5,605 nt of DNA from an uncultured Bacteroidales bacterium (GTDB lineage Bacteria; Bacteroidota; Bacteroidia; Bacteroidales; P3): positions 1-5,605 of the forward strand of contig CALCUN010000034.1 in assembly GCA_937906975.1 (NCBI GenBank), written 5' to 3'. A model generated the notes under the pieces. It was not told the DNA's origin. It saw only the letters and a program-made list of their open reading frames with translations, and did not search any database. Made by a program: the position numbers and the translations under genes. This document shows, piece after piece, positions 1 to 5,605 of this stretch. Positions within the stretch are counted from its first letter, which is position 1. Each line of letters starts with the position of its first letter.

Positions 1-83
1 TAAACAACGTTTCGGCAGGTGCTTATATGATAAAAGCATTCAACAACAAAGCAAGCAAGACACAAAAGATAGTAGTAAAATAA
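1..83 (+). CDS. C-terminal tail of a T9SS-secreted protein (partial, 5' end off window)
   Basis: The reading frame that starts at base 3 is open from the left edge to a TAA stop at 81-83. It gives 26 residues, beginning NNVSAGAYMIKAF and ending KTQKIVVK. This is the pattern of the last two beta strands of the type A C-terminal sorting domain of the type IX secretion system: a Ser-Ala-Gly-x-Tyr turn, a hydrophobic strand, a polar turn, then a Lys-rich strand ending in V-V-K. In known members this domain directs cargo through the outer membrane and is then removed, with the protein released or anchored to the surface. The cargo domain, which would show the actual function, lies left of the window. 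The assignment rests on a short stretch, but fit and position right before the stop are good. It could instead be the end of an unrelated beta-sandwich protein. Confidence 0.72.
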   Translation, partial: NNVSAGAYMIKAFNNKASKTQKIVVK

Positions 84-105
84 CGAAGTAAAACAACGAT
101 AAAAA

Positions 106-139
106 AAAGCTAAGAAAAAAAATTTTTTTTCTTAGCTTT
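106..139 (+). terminator. Perfect 17-bp inverted repeat after the T9SS cargo gene
   Basis: Bases 106-122 (AAAGCTAAGAAAAAAAA) are followed directly by their exact reverse complement at 123-139, with no spacer. A folded RNA would lose a few central A-U pairs to form the loop. It starts 22 bases after the TAA at 81-83, where a terminator for that gene would sit. On the + strand it is followed by an A run, not a T run. The run of T is inside the right arm, and flanking A residues at 101-105 would give a U tract to a - strand transcript. It may therefore act in both directions or mainly as a barrier. Terminator function is inferred from shape and position. Confidence 0.5.
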
Positions 140-191
140 AAAAAAATATTCCTTTGATTTATTTTTCTAATCCTTAGGAATATTTTTTTTT
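140..191 (+). terminator. Second hairpin with T run, probable intrinsic terminator
   Basis: Bases 140-153 (AAAAAAATATTCCT) are an exact reverse complement of 176-189 (AGGAATATTTTTTT), giving a 14-bp stem around a 22-base loop at 154-175. The right arm runs into an uninterrupted T tract, 183-191, as in an intrinsic terminator read on the + strand. The stem begins at the base after the first inverted repeat ends, so the two form a tandem pair. The stem is mostly A-T and the loop is long, so it is weaker than a classical terminator. It probably ends transcription of the T9SS cargo gene before the promoter at 193-200. Confidence 0.45.
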
Positions 192-192
192 G

Positions 193-200
193 TATTTTTG
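193..200 (+). promoter_or_regulatory. Bacteroidota -7 promoter box (TATTTTTG) for the 183-residue protein gene
   Basis: TATTTTTG fits the Bacteroides -7 consensus TAnnTTTG exactly and ends 23 bases before the ATG at 224. Transcription would start around 205-208, leaving a short leader. No TTTG -33 box is present at the usual spacing of about 19-21 bases; the nearest TTTG, 153-156, is too far upstream. The leader has no clear Shine-Dalgarno sequence, which is common in this phylum. Confidence 0.45.
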
Positions 201-223
201 CAAAAAATAAGTAATCATATTTC

Positions 224-775
224 ATGAAAAAAATATCGGTTTTTGTTTTAACACTTGTGTTTTTTTTCAATTTATTTGCACAAAAAAATGTAACTACATT
301 CCTTGGCATACCAATAGATGGCACAAGTAAGGATATGATTCAAAAGTTAAAAGACAAGGGCTTTACTTATAGTCATAAGGAAGACGCTTTGCTTGGTTTG
401 TTTAATGGAGAAACCGTAGCAATTGACCTTCACACGCAAGGGGATAAAGTTTGGCGACTTGTGATTGAGGATATGACAACTCGTAGCGAGGAACAAATCA
501 TTGCAAGGTTTAACGCCCTTGTAAAACAGTTTGAAGATGACAGCAATTATATGCCTTATGAAGCAAGGCAATCAATACGTCAAGATGAGAATTTGGCATA
601 CGATATGAGCGAGCGCGGATTGATTTACCGTGCAGGCTTTTATCAAAAGGGAGATTCTTGGAGAATAAAAGACGAAAGATTTGTTTGGTTTATGATTGTT
701 AAGATATATTCTCGCTACAAGATTGTTATGTATTACGAAAATGGCTACAACGAAGAGCCAATCGAGGAAAAATAA
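224..775 (+). CDS. Secreted protein of unknown function, Bacteroidales-type family, 183 residues
   Basis: The start is an ATG with a clear signal peptide behind it: two Lys, a hydrophobic run (residues 5-17) and a probable signal peptidase I site LFA|Q between residues 19 and 20. The mature part of about 164 residues opens with TTFLGIPIDGTSKDMIQKLKDKGF, in two pieces: a strand with Gly-Ile-Pro-x-Asp-Gly, then an amphipathic helix. From memory, this opening and a later Asp-Glu-x-x-x-Tyr-x-Met segment followed by a FYQ strand (residues about 122-141) recur in uncharacterised secreted proteins of Bacteroides and relatives. I know of no assigned function. There are no catalytic motifs, no Cys in the mature part, no lipobox and no T9SS tail. 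The alternating charged and aromatic strands suggest a small alpha/beta fold in the periplasm. It is preceded by its own probable promoter and appears monocistronic. The gene is certain; the function is unknown. Confidence 0.9.
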   Translation: MKKISVFVLTLVFFFNLFAQKNVTTFLGIPIDGTSKDMIQKLKDKGFTYSHKEDALLGLFNGETVAIDLHTQGDKVWRLVIEDMTTRSEEQIIARFNALVKQFEDDSNYMPYEARQSIRQDENLAYDMSERGLIYRAGFYQKGDSWRIKDERFVWFMIVKIYSRYKIVMYYENGYNEEPIEEK

Positions 776-778
776 ATC

Positions 779-2644
779 CTATTTCGTAAGTATTCCTATC
801 TCTGCTATGCAAGTAGAGTTTGCGGAATTGATTTCTCTTAACGATTCTATCTTAAAATATCGTGCCTTATAGGTTTTTCCAAAGCGTACAAAGTATGGAA
901 TTGGATTGTTTTTGATATTGGAAAACTCTCCGCTACATTCACATTTTGTCCAATGCTCTCCGTCTGTGCTTACATAGAAAGCATATTGAAATATAGTGCC
1001 TTCTAAGTTGTTTTCTTGCTCTGGCACATAGCAAAAGCCTTTTACCTCTTCTTGTCTGCCCATATCTATTACCAGACTTTGCAAGGCGTTTGTTTTCCAT
1101 GAGGTTTGCACATTGGAGTCTATGGCTTTTTCTGCATTTGGCGTGATTGCCTTCCAATTTTCTGTGGATATATCGCTTATCTTTTCTTTTGAAACGGTGT
1201 TTTCTAAACTTTCTGCATAGTAAAGAGCAAGATTAGAAATATTTGCCTTGCCTCGTGAAGAAAGTATGGTAAGGCGTATTTTCTCTGGCTTGAAATCTGA
1301 AAATCTTAGCAAACGTTTATAGCCTATTGTCGTGCCTTGTGTTAGGTATTGCCACTTTCCGTTAGCAAATCCCTCTACAATAAATTCCTCTACTCGCTGT
1401 CCCTTTGATATGTCTTCTTGTATCATAAGGGTGTTTACGATTGCATTTTTCTCTACCTTGTATTCTTTTTGCTCTCCTGTGTTTGCCTTCCATAGTTTTT
1501 TGCCTTTTAAGAGGTAGTTTTTAGAAAAAGTTTTGTTTATGTAGTCTGAGAGTTGTTTTATTCTATTTACGTCATTTTCGTGTAGGAGTCCTCTCCTATC
1601 GGGTGGGATATTGAGAAGTAAAACCGAGTTGCGACCTACGGATTGAAAGTAAATATCTACCAAATTGGAGAGTGAGCGAACTTTTTCGTCTTGCTCGCTG
1701 TGGTAAAACCAACCCGGACGAATGGAAACATCTACCTCGGAAGGATACCAATAAGCTTGCTTGGATTTTTTCAATATTTGACGACTGCCAATGTCCTTTG
1801 ACATTTCGTTAAGTCCAAGGCGTATGTTTTCTTCTTTTTTATCGATGTATGAGCCTGGTGCAATAAGGGTTGCACTCCATTCGGTTTCGCGTCCAAGTCC
1901 GCCTTCGTTGCCTACCCATCGCACATCATCTCCCATTATTGCGGTTACGGCTTGCGGTTGTAGGGTTCTGATTGTTTTTAGTATTGCTTGCCAATCATAT
2001 TCTTGTTTTTTACCATTTGCTCCCTCAGCACAGGCTCCGTCAAACCACACTTCGTGAACTTCTCCATAGTTGGTGAGAAGCTCTGTTAGTTGTGCAATAA
2101 AAAATTTGTTGTATTCAGGTGAATCGCCGTATGATTTTGCGTTTCTATCCCAAGGAGAGAGATAGACTCCAAACTTAATTCCGTATTTTTCACAAGCATT
2201 GCGAAGTTCTTTTACCACATCGCCTTTGCCATTGAGCCAAGGAGAATTTTTAACTGAATATTCTGTTGTTGCTGTTGGCCAAAGACAAAATCCATCATGG
2301 TGTTTTGCGGTAAGGATTGCCATTTTAAAACCTGCTTCCTTTAATGCCTTTACCCATTGCTCACAGTCCAATTGAGAGGGATTGAAAATCTCTGCTTTAT
2401 CTTTGCCATCGCCCCATTCATTGCCTGTAAAGGTGTTGATTCCAAAGTGTAAAAAAGCGGTAAGCTCCATTTGTTGCCATTCCAACTGTTGTTTTGTAGG
2501 CACAAGACGTGAAATCATATCTATTTTCTCTTCCTCGCTGGCTTCAATAGGGAAAAGAACATACTTCTCATAAGTTTTGTCTTTCATTTGCGTGCAAGCC
2601 GAAAACAAACTTATGAATACAATAAGTAAAATACTTTTTTTCAT
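779..2644 (-). CDS. Lipoprotein alpha-L-fucosidase, GH29 (subfamily B-like), with C-terminal F5/8 type C-like domain
   Basis: A retaining glycosidase predicted to release alpha-linked L-fucose from glycans. Residues 1-17 form a lipoprotein signal ending in lipobox FSAC, so Cys17 is the likely lipid anchor. The catalytic barrel spans roughly 45-375. It shows HFGINTFTGNEWGDG (66-80), AKHHDGF (113-119) and the nucleophile strand EVWFDG, with Asp202 as predicted nucleophile. Glu247 in WVGNEGG is the probable acid/base; its 45-residue distance matches GH29-B enzymes such as the Bifidobacterium AfcB type (Asp172/Glu217, from memory). Residues 376-480 look like a beta-sandwich. Residues about 485-621 resemble an F5/8 type C (CBM32-like) module. 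GH29-B enzymes usually prefer alpha-1,3/1,4 fucose in Lewis-type structures, so that specificity is inferred. The ATG lies 3 bases after the upstream gene's stop, without a Shine-Dalgarno, suggesting translational coupling. No SusC/SusD pair is in view. No strongly acidic surface-export signal follows Cys17, so it may face the periplasm. Confidence 0.93.
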   Translation of the reverse strand: MKKSILLIVFISLFSACTQMKDKTYEKYVLFPIEASEEEKIDMISRLVPTKQQLEWQQMELTAFLHFGINTFTGNEWGDGKDKAEIFNPSQLDCEQWVKALKEAGFKMAILTAKHHDGFCLWPTATTEYSVKNSPWLNGKGDVVKELRNACEKYGIKFGVYLSPWDRNAKSYGDSPEYNKFFIAQLTELLTNYGEVHEVWFDGACAEGANGKKQEYDWQAILKTIRTLQPQAVTAIMGDDVRWVGNEGGLGRETEWSATLIAPGSYIDKKEENIRLGLNEMSKDIGSRQILKKSKQAYWYPSEVDVSIRPGWFYHSEQDEKVRSLSNLVDIYFQSVGRNSVLLLNIPPDRRGLLHENDVNRIKQLSDYINKTFSKNYLLKGKKLWKANTGEQKEYKVEKNAIVNTLMIQEDISKGQRVEEFIVEGFANGKWQYLTQGTTIGYKRLLRFSDFKPEKIRLTILSSRGKANISNLALYYAESLENTVSKEKISDISTENWKAITPNAEKAIDSNVQTSWKTNALQSLVIDMGRQEEVKGFCYVPEQENNLEGTIFQYAFYVSTDGEHWTKCECSGEFSNIKNNPIPYFVRFGKTYKARYFKIESLREINSANSTCIAEIGILTK

Positions 2645-2647
2645 AAA

Positions 2648-3742
2648 CTAATTTGCGAAACGTTGTTTTTCAAACGGGAACTCCTCTATCAGCTCTCCCG
2701 AATAATAGAAATCAAATCCTATGGTTCCAAAGGTGTAGATGTAATCTCCTACATTTATGCTTGAGCCTCCACACATAGGATTAGGACCTGGGTGGCTTTC
2801 CGAAAAGCCTATGTTAAATAAGGTAAAGAGAATTTCTGGGCGAGAGGTAATATCATATCCCGCTCTTTGCCATTGCATTTTTGTTTGATGTAAAATACAA
2901 GCTGTATATAAGTAAGAATAATAATGACTTTGATAATCTACCAATCGTCTCATTCTTTCTTCTTGATGATTCTCGGTTGTGAAGTCTAAAATGTTTTCAT
3001 ATTTTTTACCCATGTAAAAGGCAGAGGTGTCATCTTTTAAATGTTTTTCAACTTGCATTGCAGTAAAGTCTTTTATTCCATTTACGCCAAAGGAGAATTG
3101 CGATTGCACAGACAAAACCTTAACAGGTCCAAGATATTTTTTGTACATTTCTCGCTTGGAGTTAAACAAACGTATCTGCTCCCCTACTAAACAACTCACT
3201 ATCATACGTGCTTCTACTCCCGCAACCCTTGCTGCGCTGTCTATTTCTGCTTTGTCTTTTACGATTGCTTCTTTTAAGGCATACCACTCTGGAAGATTCA
3301 TCCAATGTATTACGTTTTCTCCAACGCTGTCTTTTTTTAGGCTATTGATTGCTGTGCTTTGATTTGATAGATAGGAATGATATGTTTGGTTTTCTTGCAA
3401 ATACATCTCGCAAGCGGCTATCATTTGTTGTATGTTGCCTTGTCCTTCGCTGTTTTTTATTGCTTTTAGAATCAAGTCCGCATTTTTTGGATATAATTTA
3501 CTGATTGCGGTTAGTTTTGCTAAGTCTTCGGTTGTAAGAATCTTGTCCGATTGATTGATTTTCCCTTTTTTAAGCTCGGAAACCTCCACTAAATAACGAT
3601 TATTATTATCAACCGCTCCACGATTCTTTGTCCAACCAAGTTGATACACCGCCCAAGCTCCAAGAATGGCTACACCTGCAAGTGCAAAGCAGTATAAAAA
3701 TATATTATATATAATCTTAAAGGTCTTTTTTGCTTTACTCAT
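2648..3742 (-). CDS. Membrane-anchored lysozyme-like (putative lytic transglycosylase-fold) protein
   Basis: The protein has 364 residues counted from the ATG at 3740-3742. Lys-rich residues 1-9 and a hydrophobic segment (about 10-36) indicate one membrane anchor with the rest outside the cytoplasm. Residues about 160-345 resemble the soluble lytic transglycosylase pattern. A helix holding Glu188 (CLVGEQIRLF) sits where the catalytic Glu-Ser would be. SFGVNGIKDFTA (217-228) parallels the S-x-G-x-x-G-x-x-Q-x-x-P-x-T-A motif. RPEILFTLFNIG (301-312) parallels the late A-x-Y-N-x-G motif. From memory, DUF1402-like proteins share the 'TLxNxG' element. Peptidoglycan as substrate is inferred. The exact Glu-Ser dipeptide is absent (Glu-Gln), so it may be a divergent enzyme or a binding protein. 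A TTG further upstream (3778) extends the frame, but it lies before the predicted transcription start, while AAGGA at 3751-3755 is well placed for this ATG. First gene of an operon with the GH29 fucosidase. Confidence 0.85.
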   Translation of the reverse strand: MSKAKKTFKIIYNIFLYCFALAGVAILGAWAVYQLGWTKNRGAVDNNNRYLVEVSELKKGKINQSDKILTTEDLAKLTAISKLYPKNADLILKAIKNSEGQGNIQQMIAACEMYLQENQTYHSYLSNQSTAINSLKKDSVGENVIHWMNLPEWYALKEAIVKDKAEIDSAARVAGVEARMIVSCLVGEQIRLFNSKREMYKKYLGPVKVLSVQSQFSFGVNGIKDFTAMQVEKHLKDDTSAFYMGKKYENILDFTTENHQEERMRRLVDYQSHYYSYLYTACILHQTKMQWQRAGYDITSRPEILFTLFNIGFSESHPGPNPMCGGSSINVGDYIYTFGTIGFDFYYSGELIEEFPFEKQRFAN

Positions 3743-3750
3743 AAACTTTT

Positions 3751-3755
3751 TCCTT
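3751..3755 (-). promoter_or_regulatory. Ribosome binding site AAGGA that decides the start
   Basis: Read on the - strand, AAGGA is followed by 8 bases and then the ATG at 3742-3740. Shine-Dalgarno sequences are weak or missing at the other starts visible here, so this one is informative. It supports starting the membrane protein at 3742 rather than at the in-frame TTG at 3778. Confidence 0.55.
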
Positions 3756-3767
3756 AAAAACAGCGTG

Positions 3768-3799
3768 CAAAAGTACAACTTTAATTTTACACCATCAAA
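3768..3799 (-). promoter_or_regulatory. Bacteroidota promoter (TTTG - 20 nt - TACTTTTG) for the membrane protein/fucosidase operon
   Basis: On the - strand TTTG (3799-3796) is followed after 20 bases by TACTTTTG (3775-3768). This matches the Bacteroides -33 and -7 boxes (TTTG and TAnnTTTG) at their normal spacing. Transcription should begin near 3761-3764, giving a leader of about 20 bases before the ATG at 3742. It is the only complete promoter of this type that I found in the window. It lies downstream of the M16 gene's terminator, so the operon should be transcribed independently of that gene. Confidence 0.65.
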
Positions 3800-3838
3800 G
3801 AAAGATGATTTTTTCTGATTTTAATTTATTAGAAAACA

Positions 3839-3873
3839 AAGAAAGGGAACAGCTAAACGCTATTCCCTTTCTT
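3839..3873 (-). terminator. Hairpin terminator of the M16 peptidase gene
   Basis: Bases 3839-3849 (AAGAAAGGGAA) are the exact reverse complement of 3863-3873, an 11-bp stem. It is extended after one C/A mismatch by AGC (3851-3853) pairing with GCT (3859-3861) around a 5-base loop. On the - strand the stem starts 24 bases after the TAA at 3898-3900 and is followed by T-rich sequence (TGTTTTCT). The T run is interrupted, but the G-C pairs and position make it a good intrinsic terminator. Confidence 0.65.
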
Positions 3874-3897
3874 GATTTATTTATGTGTTATTTCGGA

Positions 3898-5605
3898 TTA
3901 TTTTGCTGGTTTCATTGCTTCTGGTTTCAATGATGCTCTTACATATCCGTCATGTTTCAAATATTTAGCTGCTACTGCTTTTATGTCTTCTACTGTTAAA
4001 GCGTTTACTGCTGCTGAATATTCTTCTAATGTTTGCATTTCGTATCCGTAGAATTTAGAACCTGTGATTTGTCCTAACCAGTATCCGTTCTTTTCTAATC
4101 TTCCTTTTCTTTCAAGGATTAATTGTTCTTTTACTTTGTCAAGGTCAATTGCTGTTGGTCCTTCTGCCATAAGCTTGTCAAATACTTCAAATGTTGCGCT
4201 TGTAAGTTTATCAACTGTTGTTGGGTCGCAAGTATAGTAACACATTGCAGTTGATTTTGCTTGTGGGTATTTTTCATAGCTTAATGAGAATGATGGAGAG
4301 TAAGTTCCTCCTAATTCTTCACGGATTGTTTCAGTTAATTTGATTGAACAAATGTTGTCTAATGCGTTTGTAGCTAAACGATCATTCCAATCAAAATCGT
4401 TTTCAAATGTGATTGTCATCAAACCTTTGTTTGCTTCTCCTGCATATACAGTTTCATCAACTATACCTTTTGCAAACGCTGTTGAACGGTCTTTCCAATT
4501 TTCTGCTTTTTTGCCTTTTAATGAAGGAAGTCCACCTATGTATTTTTCAATCAAAGGAAGCATTGTTTTTTCGTCTATGTTTCCAACGAAAGTGAATGTA
4601 AAGTCAGAAGCATCTGAGAATCTTTCTTTGAATATCTTTAACATTTTGTCAGCATTCAATTGTTTTAATTGTGCTTCTGTTGGGATTAATACTGTACGTT
4701 TGTCGTTTGGATACATTGATTTTAACCATTTTTCTTGGAATGCGAACTCTGGCATGTTTTTAACCATGTTGATTTGAGTTTTCAATTTGTCGATTTCGCT
4801 TGCCAATACTTCTTTATCCATTCTTGGTGCTGTGAAGAATAAGTATATGTATTGTAATTGTGTTTCAAAGTCTTTTGGTGAACAGCTTCCTGAAAGTACA
4901 TCTTGTAATTCGCCGATTGAAGGAGAGATTCCAAATGATTTTCCTTTCATGAACTTCATTAATTGGCTGTTGTCATAAGTTCCGATACCGCTTGCATCAA
5001 CTATGCTTGCTGCGAAATTAACATTCATAATGTCTTTATCATCATAGATTGAACTACCACCGTTTGATGCTGCGTGTGTAAGGATTTCGTCATTTTTGTA
5101 GTTAGTTTTCTTAACAACTACTTTTGCTCCGTTTGATAAAACGTATTCTGTGTAATCGAATTTTTCGTTTTTAGTTGTGCTTTCTATTTTTCCACCTTTT
5201 GGTTCTTGTGCTAAGAAAGGATCTGTTTTAACATTATCAACCCATGCTTTTGTTTTTGCTGTTTTGCATTTTTCGATAAGTTTTAAAACTTTGTCTTCTG
5301 TTGGTACTTTAACACCTTTCTTTTCTGGCATTGAGATTGTGCAAATGAAGTTTTCTTCTGTCATCCATTTTCCTATCAAAGCGTTTACTTCTTCTAAGGT
5401 AATGTCTTCCATCATTGCTTTTGCCCATTTGTTTTCTATAACTGCTCCTGGCATTGGAGTTTCTTCTAAGAAGTAATCAACTAATTCAGCTGCGATACGG
5501 CTACTTTCAGTTTTTGATTCTTCTTTTGCTGCTCTTGCAAATCTTTCTAATAATGATTCTTTTGCTCTATCTAATTCTGTTTGTAAGAATCCGTGTTGTT
5601 TCAAT
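3898..5605 (-). CDS. M16 family zinc peptidase (PqqL-like), C-terminal part; 5' end off window
   Basis: The frame stays open to the right edge and its outermost codon is TTG (Leu), not a convincing start, so about 568 residues of a longer protein are seen. Bacteroidota PqqL-like M16 peptidases are typically over 900 residues: two M16 halves joined by a linker, exported to the periplasm. The visible part holds the end of the N-terminal half (helical, about 1-90), a linker (about 95-150), and a full second half starting at YVLSNGAKVVVKK (154-166). That half contains FVGNID and YIGGLPS (339-361) and REELGGTYSPSFS (428-440). Arg428 and Tyr435, seven residues apart, match the R/Y pair that M16 enzymes use for substrate binding in the inactive half. 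The zinc motif HxxEH is not visible and should lie in the missing N-terminal half. Function inferred: degradation of exported peptides. Codon use differs from the neighbouring operon. The terminator at 3839-3873 ends it. Confidence 0.9.
   Translation of the reverse strand, partial: LKQHGFLQTELDRAKESLLERFARAAKEESKTESSRIAAELVDYFLEETPMPGAVIENKWAKAMMEDITLEEVNALIGKWMTEENFICTISMPEKKGVKVPTEDKVLKLIEKCKTAKTKAWVDNVKTDPFLAQEPKGGKIESTTKNEKFDYTEYVLSNGAKVVVKKTNYKNDEILTHAASNGGSSIYDDKDIMNVNFAASIVDASGIGTYDNSQLMKFMKGKSFGISPSIGELQDVLSGSCSPKDFETQLQYIYLFFTAPRMDKEVLASEIDKLKTQINMVKNMPEFAFQEKWLKSMYPNDKRTVLIPTEAQLKQLNADKMLKIFKERFSDASDFTFTFVGNIDEKTMLPLIEKYIGGLPSLKGKKAENWKDRSTAFAKGIVDETVYAGEANKGLMTITFENDFDWNDRLATNALDNICSIKLTETIREELGGTYSPSFSLSYEKYPQAKSTAMCYYTCDPTTVDKLTSATFEVFDKLMAEGPTAIDLDKVKEQLILERKGRLEKNGYWLGQITGSKFYGYEMQTLEEYSAAVNALTVEDIKAVAAKYLKHDGYVRASLKPEAMKPAK

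Noticed and set aside
84..223. Possible riboswitch or small RNA in the first intergenic region
   Set aside because: The pairing is fully explained by two A/T inverted repeats; no known riboswitch core could be recognised.
40..324. 94-residue open frame on the - strand
   Set aside because: It runs through the A/T hairpins and the start of the secreted protein gene. Its product is a low-complexity Lys/Phe string, and the + strand gene with its signal peptide explains the region.
776..800. Possible small hairpin (AGGA/TCCT) at the convergent gene ends
   Set aside because: Only about 4 pairs and no T run, too weak to call a terminator.
2382..2573. Open frames on the + strand inside the fucosidase gene (also 1332-1517 and 1791-2057)
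   Set aside because: They lie wholly within a strongly recognised - strand gene and show no motif, ribosome site or domain of their own.
3027..3362. 111-residue open frame on the + strand
   Set aside because: Antisense to the membrane protein gene, no recognisable protein features, and composition expected of a shadow frame.
4340..4777. 145-residue and smaller frames on the + strand within the M16 gene (also 4787-4978 and 5177-5476)
   Set aside because: Shadow frames of the M16 gene, which has clear family motifs in the opposite frame.
5602..5604. TTG at the right edge as start of a complete 568-residue M16 protein
   Set aside because: The frame is cut by the window edge. The visible sequence begins in the middle of an M16 half and lacks a signal peptide and the zinc motif, so the gene is partial.
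1..5605. Defence system, mobile element or CRISPR array
   Set aside because: No direct repeat arrays, transposase or integrase motifs, nuclease domains or phage-like genes were seen on either strand.

Overview
The window looks like chromosome from a member of the Bacteroidota, most likely Bacteroidales. This rests on five things: strongly AT-rich DNA; a type IX secretion (T9SS) C-terminal sorting tail; promoter boxes of the Bacteroides type (TTTG / TAnnTTTG) rather than -35/-10 boxes; a lipoprotein GH29 fucosidase with a C-terminal F5/8-type-C-like domain; and a long tandem M16 peptidase. I cannot fix the genus from the sequence.

Layout, left to right. (1) Bases 1-83 are the last codons of a + strand gene whose product ends in a T9SS type A sorting tail. 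(2) Bases 84-223 hold two abutting inverted repeats (probable terminator) and a probable promoter. (3) Bases 224-775 encode a small secreted protein of unknown function, + strand. (4) Bases 779-2644, - strand, encode a lipoprotein GH29 alpha-L-fucosidase, converging on gene 3 with only 3 bases between stop codons. (5) Bases 2648-3742, - strand, encode a single-pass membrane protein whose outer part resembles lysozyme-like/lytic transglycosylase proteins. It sits 3 bases upstream of the fucosidase, so the two form an operon. (6) Bases 3743-3897 contain the operon's promoter and a hairpin terminator for the next gene upstream. (7) Bases 3898-5605, - strand, are the C-terminal part of a long M16 (PqqL-like) zinc peptidase. 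Its N-terminal catalytic half lies past the right edge.

Taken together, most products act in the cell envelope: a secreted T9SS cargo, an exported small protein, a membrane-anchored putative peptidoglycan-active protein, a lipoprotein glycosidase and an exported-type peptidase. The firmest link between genes is the two-gene operon joining the membrane protein to the fucosidase. I see no CRISPR array, insertion sequence, tRNA, rRNA or phage gene, and no clear evidence of a wholly new system. The least explained parts are the 183-residue secreted protein and the operon partner of the fucosidase.
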